Source: Mycolicibacterium sp. MU0050 (GTDB taxonomy: Bacteria; Actinomycetota; Actinomycetes; Mycobacteriales; Mycobacteriaceae). Taken from it: a DNA stretch of 64,000 nt. This document shows, piece after piece, positions 57,817 through 64,000 of this stretch (positions within the stretch are counted from its first letter, which is position 1; each line of letters begins with the position of its first letter). The stretch spans positions 1 through 64,000 of the forward strand of contig NZ_OY726395.1 of NCBI RefSeq assembly GCF_963378085.1, read 5' to 3'. Both the position numbers and the translations under genes were made by a program. Below the pieces are notes generated by a model. The model ran no database searches. It was not told where the DNA came from and saw only the letters and a program-made list of their open reading frames with translations.

Positions 57817-57850
57817 TGTGAAGTGACCGCCGCCGGTACGCCAGTACGAT
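57817..57850 (+). promoter_or_regulatory. Promoter of the DUF5631/5632 gene
   Basis: TACGAT (57845-57850) ends 6 nt before GTG 57857. Upstream stands GTGAAGTGACC, a variant of the GTGAATTG element found at three sister promoters, with GTGACC as the weak -35 and a spacer of about 16 bp. Probably leaderless. Confidence 0.5.
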
Positions 57851-57856
57851 TGCCGG

Positions 57857-59338
57857 GTGGCGATCTTCGGTCGAAGAACAGCGCGCCAGCGCATGCGCAG
57901 GGCAACGGAACAGTCCCTGTCGATTCCGGCATTCCGGACGCCGATGGACTGCACGCCGTGGGTACTCGGCGGCCTGTGGCCGGCCGAACTCAACCAACCG
58001 GCCCCCGAAACCGCCTCCCTGGCAGAGTATCTGCGCAATGACCTGCACCGCATCGCGGATTCCGCCAATCAGAAGCTGCGTGAAATCGGTGAGGCGGCCC
58101 TGCCGGAGCCGATCCGGCAGGCCGAGGAGGCCAGGGTCATCAACGTGGCCCGCGCCTTCGCGGTGCTACGCGTGGAGTCGACCATCCGGCATCTGCGCCA
58201 GGAACCCTTGGGTTTTCAGCCCGAGTATCTGAGCCTCGGGGTGGTGCCCGAGGAGCCCACCCGGGTGGTCCGTCGCGATCAACCGGAGCCCACCGTCGTC
58301 ATCGAACACGAGGACCCGGCCCACCGCGCCCCGGTCGGGCGGACGGACGCGGTCACGCCCGAGCCGCCGGCGCCACCTGGCGTGGTCGAAATGGCCTGGG
58401 CCGACGGGGAACCGGTCGCCGACGCTGTTGAAACCCCGAGCCCAAGCCCCGCAGTCGCCCCGGCCCAGGAGCAGGTTCGGGGCGCGGAGGAGGTCACGCC
58501 TGTGACCCCCGATCCGGCGGCGACCTCTTCGGATCTCGCCACCCCGCCGGCGTTCCCGGCGGCAGCATCGCCGGCCCAGTCGGCACCGCCGAAACCCCGG
58601 CCCGATCCCGCCGCGCCGGCAGCACCGTCACGCCCGGCGCCGGCACGCGCTCCGGGCGGACCGCGGCACGCGAAGAACCCCGTGGGTTCGCAGGTCGAAT
58701 CGGCCGACAGCCGGTTGCGGCGGTTGCTGACGTATGTAGCTCGTCAGGAGCCGGGTCTGGCGTGGGCGGTGGGAGACCGGGCCGACGGGTCCACGGTGCT
58801 GGTGACCGATGTCGCGCACGGATGGATCCCGCCCGGGGTGAAGCTGCCCGCGGGCGTGGAATTGCTGCTCCCGCAACGCCGTCGGGGAAACCTCACCAAT
58901 CTCATGGGCCCCACTGGCCGTAGCTTGACTTATCGCCCGGGCGACGCGTTCGCCCCGATGACCGAACTCGACGTCACCGTGCCGTCCGCAGAAGTCCGCC
59001 GAGCGGAAGTGGTGCCGGACCTCGGCTGGCAGCTCACGGAGGCCACCCACTGGCGCGACGGCCTGCCCCGGATGGTGCACACCATGGCCAAGGCCGGCGC
59101 GGCCGGCACCGGTGTCGTCGACGCCGAACTCGACGTGCTGCGGGTGCATCTCGATACCGCTCGCTACCAGCTGTTTTCGCAGTACCCCGACATCAACGAC
59201 CGGTTGTTCTGCAACTGTCTGCTGCTTGCCGCGACCGAGGCGATCGCGGTCGGCGACCAGGACGCCGCGAACTATCATTTTGCCTGGTACCTCGAGATGA
59301 CGACCGCCGGCGCCGGCAGCTGGGGGCAACAGCCCTAG
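57857..59338 (+). CDS. ESX-associated protein with DUF5632/DUF5631-like domains (Rv0029/Rv3899c-like)
   Basis: 493 aa. Conserved N-terminus with TPWVLGGLWPAELNQPAPETASLAEYLRNDLHRIADSANQKL; a Pro/Ala-rich middle (about 140-285); and a C-terminal pair of domains (RLRRLLTYVARQEPGLAWAVGDRADGSTVLVTDVAHGWIPPGV, then DGLPRMVHTMAKAGAAGTGVVDAELDVLRVHLDTARYQLFSQYP). In M. tuberculosis such proteins occur beside the ESX-2 locus and as Rv0029. GTG 57857 is immediately downstream of a -10 element. Role in secretion unknown. Confidence 0.82.
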   Translation: MAIFGRRTARQRMRRATEQSLSIPAFRTPMDCTPWVLGGLWPAELNQPAPETASLAEYLRNDLHRIADSANQKLREIGEAALPEPIRQAEEARVINVARAFAVLRVESTIRHLRQEPLGFQPEYLSLGVVPEEPTRVVRRDQPEPTVVIEHEDPAHRAPVGRTDAVTPEPPAPPGVVEMAWADGEPVADAVETPSPSPAVAPAQEQVRGAEEVTPVTPDPAATSSDLATPPAFPAAASPAQSAPPKPRPDPAAPAAPSRPAPARAPGGPRHAKNPVGSQVESADSRLRRLLTYVARQEPGLAWAVGDRADGSTVLVTDVAHGWIPPGVKLPAGVELLLPQRRRGNLTNLMGPTGRSLTYRPGDAFAPMTELDVTVPSAEVRRAEVVPDLGWQLTEATHWRDGLPRMVHTMAKAGAAGTGVVDAELDVLRVHLDTARYQLFSQYPDINDRLFCNCLLLAATEAIAVGDQDAANYHFAWYLEMTTAGAGSWGQQP

Positions 59339-59384
59339 TCCTGGGCTCGCCGGGGGTTCGCGGGAGGCTTTGCTACGTTGTGAA

Positions 59385-59415
59385 TTGACGTTGCTGGCTG
59401 CGCCTCCCATACTGT
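59385..59415 (+). promoter_or_regulatory. Promoter of the small gene before eccB (GTGAATTG type)
   Basis: GTGAATTG at 59380-59387 contains TTGACG (59385-59390); TACTGT (59410-59415) is the -10, spacer 19 bp. GTG codons at 59421 and 59424 follow within 6-9 nt, so a leaderless mRNA is likely. Confidence 0.55.
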
Positions 59416-59420
59416 CATTC

Positions 59421-59735
59421 GTGGTGGGGCCCAGAGGCGCGGAGGAAAGCGCCGACAAGGTTCTCGTCGAAGCAGTTCTCCGCGAGTTGAGTGACGCCGC
59501 TGACAAATGGGAAGCGCTCGTGGAAGAGGCCGAGCGGATCACGTTCGCTGTTGATTTGGGGGATATTCATGCGGTTGCCAACGCCGACGGAAAACTCGTG
59601 GAACTGAGCCTGCATCCTCGGGCCACCGAGTACTCACACGTCGAGCTGGCCGAGCGACTCAACCTGGCATTCGGGGTGCTTCGAGACGAAGCGGTGGCCG
59701 ACAACGCGGCCCGGTACGGCGGCACCCTGCACTGA
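59421..59735 (+). CDS. Small YbaB-like ESX-cluster protein
   Basis: About 104 aa from GTG 59421 (or 59424). N-terminal helix VLVEAVLRELSDAADKWEALVEEAERI, a beta-strand segment (ITFAVDLGDIHAVANADGKLVELSLHP) and a C-terminal helix ELAERLNLAFGVLRDEAVADNAARYGG. Fold order helix-sheet-helix recalls YbaB/EbfC (as in EspL) and DUF2710 proteins. The frame is open 17 codons upstream, but the promoter favours this start. It directly precedes eccB. Confidence 0.7.
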   Translation: MVGPRGAEESADKVLVEAVLRELSDAADKWEALVEEAERITFAVDLGDIHAVANADGKLVELSLHPRATEYSHVELAERLNLAFGVLRDEAVADNAARYGGTLH

Positions 59736-59913
59736 TGGGCACCCAACGCGACACGCACCGCGCTGGCGTGCGGCCCGGAGCCAGGCTCCGGGCCGACAAA
59801 TTGGTGTCATGCAAGGGGTCCGGACGCCGATATCGTGAATGGGCAGCCGGACAGCCAACGACGGGGGATTCGGCGACAGGGGACGCGGGCCATCCGCCGA
59901 AAGGACTTCCACC

Positions 59914-61386
59914 GTGCCGCTGAATTTGTCCAACCGGGACCAGAATTCAGGCCACCTCTTCTACAACAGGCGGCTGAAGGCGGCCATCACCAGGTTCTCC
60001 GTGCGGATGAAGCACGACGACCGCAAACAGCATGCCGCGCTGGCCCTTTCGATCGTCTTCGTCCTCATCGGCGTCGGTTGGATGGTGCTGCTCAACGTGT
60101 TGAAACCGGCCGGCCTGGTCGGCGAGTCCGCCATCATCGGCAACCGGGACACCGGGGCGGTCTACGCCAAGATCGACGGCCGGTTGTATCCGGCGCTGAA
60201 TCTGACCTCCGCGCGGTTGGCCACCGGGTCCAACTCCGCCCCCGCGTGGGTGAAGTCCGCCGAGATCGACAAGTACCCGACGGGCCCGCGGATCGGCATC
60301 CCCGGCGCCCCGGAGGACCTGGCTGTCACCGGTGGCGGGGTTTCGGCGTGGTCGGTGTGTGACACCGCCGCGGCGCGCAACACCGTCGCCGGCCCGGTGG
60401 TGACGTCGATCGCCGGGCAATTGTCGCGGTCCGGGCGTGCCGCGCCGATGGGCTCGGACCAGGCGGTCCTGGCCACCCACGGCGGCGCCACCTACATCCT
60501 CTGGAACGGACACCGGTCGCGGATCGACCCGCGGGACCGCTCGCTGACGTTCAACCTGGGCCTCGACCCGGGTAAGACCTATCCGGTGGCGATGTCCAAC
60601 GCGCTGTTCGACGCGTTACCGGCCACCGAACCGATTGTCGTGCCGGGAATTCCGGAGCTTGGCCGGCCGTCGCGGTGGCTGCCCGACACCCCCGTCGGCA
60701 CCGTGCTGCAAAGCAAGGACGCGGCCGGCACGGTCAGTGGCTTCTACGTCCTGTTGCCCGGCGGTGTGCAACAGATCAGCCCGTTCGTCGCGGATCTGCT
60801 GCGGACCGCCGTCTCGCAGACCTCGGCCGCGCCGCTGCTGGTTCCCCCGGACAAGCTGGTCGGCATCCCCGACGTCGACGTCCTCAACATCGACTACTAC
60901 CCGACTGCCCGGCTGAACTTCATTGACACCGAGGCGAACCCGGTGACCTGCGTGAGCTGGGAGAAGATGTCGACCGACCGCCAGGCGACCGTGACGGTGT
61001 TCAACGGCAGGGGGCTGCCGGTGTCGCCGAGCATGGACTCGCGGCTGGTCAAGCTCGTACGCGACGACCGCCACCCGGATTCGGTGGTCGCCAATCAGAC
61101 GCTGCTGCTGCCCGGCGCCCCCAACTTCGTGGCCACCACCAGCGGGGTGGTCACCTCCGACACCAGGGAAAGCCTCTACTGGATCTCCCCGCAGGGGGTC
61201 CGGTACGGAATCAGCTGGGATGAACAGACTTTGAAGGCCGTCGGACTGAATCCGGGCGCCGCCGTGCAGGCGCCGTGGCCGATCGTCCGGACCTTCGCGT
61301 CGGGCCCGGCGATCAGTCGAGACGACGCATTGCTGGTCAGGGACACCCTGCCCAGCGGGGGCACAGCCGCGCGGGTGGGAGGATAA
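59914..61386 (+). CDS. eccB: Type VII secretion protein EccB (ESX-2-like)
   Basis: Membrane component of the ESX secretion core complex with a large periplasmic domain. 490 aa from GTG 59914 (GAAAGGA upstream). N-terminus MPLNLSNRDQNSGHLFYNRRLKAAITRFSVRMKHDDRKQ, one transmembrane helix (ALALSIVFVLIGVGWMVLLNVL), then repeats around the periplasmic core (AKIDGRLYPALNLTSARLATG; FYVLLPGGVQQISPFVADLL; VTCVSWEK). By recollection the N-terminus and ARLNFIDT region are closest to the ESX-2 paralogue; a search is needed. eccC begins 2 nt after its stop codon. Confidence 0.93.
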   Translation: MPLNLSNRDQNSGHLFYNRRLKAAITRFSVRMKHDDRKQHAALALSIVFVLIGVGWMVLLNVLKPAGLVGESAIIGNRDTGAVYAKIDGRLYPALNLTSARLATGSNSAPAWVKSAEIDKYPTGPRIGIPGAPEDLAVTGGGVSAWSVCDTAAARNTVAGPVVTSIAGQLSRSGRAAPMGSDQAVLATHGGATYILWNGHRSRIDPRDRSLTFNLGLDPGKTYPVAMSNALFDALPATEPIVVPGIPELGRPSRWLPDTPVGTVLQSKDAAGTVSGFYVLLPGGVQQISPFVADLLRTAVSQTSAAPLLVPPDKLVGIPDVDVLNIDYYPTARLNFIDTEANPVTCVSWEKMSTDRQATVTVFNGRGLPVSPSMDSRLVKLVRDDRHPDSVVANQTLLLPGAPNFVATTSGVVTSDTRESLYWISPQGVRYGISWDEQTLKAVGLNPGAAVQAPWPIVRTFASGPAISRDDALLVRDTLPSGGTAARVGG

Positions 61387-61388
61387 TC

Positions 61389-64000
61389 ATGTCCAAGAGG
61401 GGTTTCGTACGCGCACCGCGCAAACCGGCACCAACGGTGCCGCCGGCGCGCGTCGCGGTCAATCCGCCGCTGGAATTGCCCGAGCGCGAGCCGCGGAACA
61501 TCCTGTTGATGATCGCGATTCCAGCACTGCTGGTGGCCATCATCGGCACCCTCATCGTGATGTACACCTCCGGCGCGCGGTCCATGCGGGGCGGCTTCTT
61601 CCCGATGATCGGGCTGGTCGCGTTCGCGGCGATGATGTTCAGTGGGCGGTTCGGTCGCGGCCGCAAGATGACCTGGGGGGAGCAGGAGAAGCAGCGCCGG
61701 ATCTACCTGCGGCAGTTGGATGAGGACCGCGACGAGATCCAGCGCGCCGCGCAGGATCAACGGCGATCCCAGCTATTCGTCCACGGGGACCCGCAGCAGT
61801 TGGACACGGTGATCGGCGGACCACGGATGTGGGAGCGCCGCAACACCGACGACGACTTCCTCGATGTCCGGCTCGGGATCGGAATTCAGCAATCCAACGA
61901 ATCCGCCGTCTCGTTGCAATGGCCCGAGGTGCCCGTCGGTGAGGAACTCGAACCGGTGACCGGGCGCGCGCTGCGCGACTTCATCCTGGAACAGAGCAAG
62001 ATTCGCGGCATCGGCAAGGTGCTGAGCCTGCGGTCGAAACCCGGCTTCAGCTTCCTCGGCTCCGACATGGACGAGCTGCACGGCCTGATGCGTGCGGTGC
62101 TGTGCTCGTTGGCGGTGTACCACAGCCCAGGCGACCTGAAGATCATGGTGGTCACCCGGCATCCCGAAGCCTGGCAATGGCTGGTGTGGTTGCCCCACAA
62201 CCAGCACGACGAGATGTTCGACGCGTGTGGGCTGCGCCGGCTGGTGTTCACCTCCCCGATGGACCTCGAGGTGGCGCTGGACTCCGAACTGCACCGCAAG
62301 GGCCGCGGGCCGTGGGCCCCGCCGTCGGGAAGCAGTCCGTTGGCGATGCCGTCGCCGATGGAAACCCCGGGCGCCGGCGCCCTCGGCCCGCACTGGGTGA
62401 TCATCGATGACGCCGTGGGAACCCCCGAGCAGTGGGAGGGCATCACCGGCCAGAAGGGCATGGCGGGAATCACGGTGCTGCGGTTGGCCACCCGCCCCGG
62501 CGTCGGCGTGGGCTTCGCCGAGGAGGACGAACGGTTCGAGCTGCGCGAGGGGCGGTTGCGGCACCGCGACGCCTTCTACGCCGTCGCCGACATGCTGGCC
62601 GAGAGCACGGCGGATCGCTACGCGCGGGCCATCGCCCGCTGGTCCCCGACCACCGCCGGCGAGCTCTCCCAGACCGACAGCCAGGGCGGGGAGCTGCTGC
62701 GGCTGCTGGGCATCGACGATCCCCGCAAGATCGAGGTGGATCGGCTGTGGGCCGAACGGCGCGGGCGCGGGGACCCGAAATGGGGCATGGTCCCGGTGGG
62801 TGTCCGACCCAGCGGTGAACTCGAGCACATCATCCTGCGCGCCAAGGACTTCGGCGGGTACGGGTTTCACTCGGTGGTGATCGGCACCTCCGGCTCCGGC
62901 AAGTCGGAGTACTTCCTGTCGCTGTGCAACGGCATCGCGCTGACGCACTCGCCGGAGACCTTCATCATCATCTTCGTCGACATGAAGTTCGAGTCCGCAG
63001 CCCAGGACCTCGAGGGGCTGCCGCACGTGGCCGGCTCGCTGTCGAACCTCGGTAAGGACGATCGGCACCTGGCCGAGCGGATGCGCAAGGCCATCAACGG
63101 CGAGATCGCCCGCCGGTACCGGCTTTTCAAGGAGGCCGGTGCCCGCGACGCCAACGAGTACGAGGAGATGCGGCTGGCCGGCCGCGACCTGGAACCCGTC
63201 CCGATCCTGCTGGTCATCATCGACGAGTACCTGGAACTGTTCCACCACCACCAGGACTGGATCGACCTGGTAATCCACATCGGGCAGGAGGGCCGCGGCT
63301 GTAACGTCTTCTTCACCCTCGGTGGGCAGCGCCTCGACCTGTCGTCGCTGAGCAAGGCCAAGAGCAACATCGCCTTCCGGGTCGCGCTGCGGGCGGAGAC
63401 CGCCGAGGACTCCCGCGACGTCATCGGCAGCGATGCCGCGCTGCACCTACCCTCGCAGCAGAACGGGTATGCCCTGCTGAAGGTCGGGCCGCGCGACCTC
63501 GAGCAGTTCCGCTGCTTTTACGTGTCCGCGCCGTACGTGCTGCCCAAGAAGGCCAGTACGGCGGGCAAGACCGTCGACCTCAGCTTCCGCCAACCGCGCG
63601 CGCTGACCTGGGAGTACCAACCGTTGTCGGATGAGGACAACGCGGCGCTGGCGGTCATGGACGAGCCGGAGGAACCCGACGAGTTCCTCTATCACGCCGA
63701 CGGTTTCAAGAAGAAGAAGCTGCTGGAGGTCATCCGCGACTCGCTCCTGGCCCACCCCGCCCGGCCGCCGCATCAGATCTGGCTGCCGCCGCTGGAGGAG
63801 TCCGAGTGCGCGGACGCGTTGGTCCAGCGCTTCCGGGGCCGGCCCTGGCACGTCGACTACGGGCAGAACCCCGGGCTGGTGATCCCGGTGGGCATCGTCG
63901 ACATTCCCGAGGATCACGAGCAGCGGGTTCATGTGCTGGACGTGGAGATGGACAACGTCATGGTGGTGGGCACCGCCCAGCGGGGCAAGTCCTCAACGCT
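61389..64000 (+). CDS. eccC: Type VII secretion ATPase EccC, truncated by the window end
   Basis: FtsK/SpoIIIE-type motor of ESX secretion. 870 codons are visible and the frame runs off the right edge without a stop. N-terminal MSKRGFVRAPRKPAPTVPPARVAVNPPLELPEREPRN, two transmembrane helices (about 39-60 and 70-86), a DUF/ATPase1 region, first full Walker A GTSGSGKS at 499-506 with Walker B ILLVIIDEYLEL, and a second P-loop GTAQRGKS at 861-868 just before the end. A single fused protein (EccCa and EccCb together) is implied, unlike ESX-1. Coupled to eccB by a 2-nt gap. Confidence 0.95.
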   Translation, partial: MSKRGFVRAPRKPAPTVPPARVAVNPPLELPEREPRNILLMIAIPALLVAIIGTLIVMYTSGARSMRGGFFPMIGLVAFAAMMFSGRFGRGRKMTWGEQEKQRRIYLRQLDEDRDEIQRAAQDQRRSQLFVHGDPQQLDTVIGGPRMWERRNTDDDFLDVRLGIGIQQSNESAVSLQWPEVPVGEELEPVTGRALRDFILEQSKIRGIGKVLSLRSKPGFSFLGSDMDELHGLMRAVLCSLAVYHSPGDLKIMVVTRHPEAWQWLVWLPHNQHDEMFDACGLRRLVFTSPMDLEVALDSELHRKGRGPWAPPSGSSPLAMPSPMETPGAGALGPHWVIIDDAVGTPEQWEGITGQKGMAGITVLRLATRPGVGVGFAEEDERFELREGRLRHRDAFYAVADMLAESTADRYARAIARWSPTTAGELSQTDSQGGELLRLLGIDDPRKIEVDRLWAERRGRGDPKWGMVPVGVRPSGELEHIILRAKDFGGYGFHSVVIGTSGSGKSEYFLSLCNGIALTHSPETFIIIFVDMKFESAAQDLEGLPHVAGSLSNLGKDDRHLAERMRKAINGEIARRYRLFKEAGARDANEYEEMRLAGRDLEPVPILLVIIDEYLELFHHHQDWIDLVIHIGQEGRGCNVFFTLGGQRLDLSSLSKAKSNIAFRVALRAETAEDSRDVIGSDAALHLPSQQNGYALLKVGPRDLEQFRCFYVSAPYVLPKKASTAGKTVDLSFRQPRALTWEYQPLSDEDNAALAVMDEPEEPDEFLYHADGFKKKKLLEVIRDSLLAHPARPPHQIWLPPLEESECADALVQRFRGRPWHVDYGQNPGLVIPVGIVDIPEDHEQRVHVLDVEMDNVMVVGTAQRGKSST

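Overview
This window is the replication-origin region of a mycobacterium (Mycobacteriaceae; no species call is possible by eye). Evidence: the order dnaA-oriC-dnaN-gnd-recF-dciA-gyrB-gyrA-DUF3566-tRNA-Ile-tRNA-Ala, mycobacterial-type protein sequences (CwsA, CrgA, PknA/PknB, FhaA), high G+C, many GTG starts, and a type VII (ESX) locus.

Layout. 1-11.9 kb: replication initiation, the sliding clamp, RecF, DciA and gyrase, with an oriC of about 660 bp between dnaA and dnaN. 11.8-12.1 kb: tRNA-Ile, a tiny ORF and tRNA-Ala. 12.1-15.3 kb: a decayed integrative element bounded by a 48-bp duplication of the tRNA-Ala 3' part; it holds an integrase remnant, a complete IS256-type insertion sequence and a class II Fic protein. 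15.4-20 kb: envelope and division genes (cwsA, crgA, DUF881), cyclophilin ppiA, a PH-domain membrane protein and trpG/pabA. 20-29.9 kb: the leftward operon fhaA-fhaB-pstP-rodA-pbpA-pknA-pknB, which couples FHA signalling, Ser/Thr phosphorylation and cell-wall elongation. 30 kb: tRNA-Leu with a clear terminator.

30.3-48.9 kb is more accessory: a diguanylate cyclase, two tandem lipoproteins, a GAF-PP2C phosphatase overlapping a cobalamin-binding protein with CarH-type photoreceptor motifs and a deazaflavin-dependent oxidoreductase, a DUF222/HNH protein, an OafA-like acyltransferase, an ArsR/SRPBCC pair behind a perfect palindromic operator, a zinc-starvation locus (MRF-like protein divergent from zinc-free L28/L33, with two Zur-box-like palindromes), two SDR proteins, and a secreted protein made of short repeats.

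49-52.8 kb: a LuxR response regulator/histidine kinase pair and a Ser/Thr kinase with a PknH-type sensor domain. 52.8-64 kb: an XRE regulator divergent from a WhiB protein, then an NlpC/P60 - DUF4226 - EspC-like series (resembling M. tuberculosis Rv0023-Rv0029) leading directly into eccB and a truncated eccC. The EccB resembles the ESX-2 type, so the right end looks like the start of an ESX-2-like secretion locus.

The most novel-looking items are the PP2C/B12-photoreceptor-like operon, the tRNA-flanked Fic island, and the shared promoter architecture within the ESX-leading cluster.
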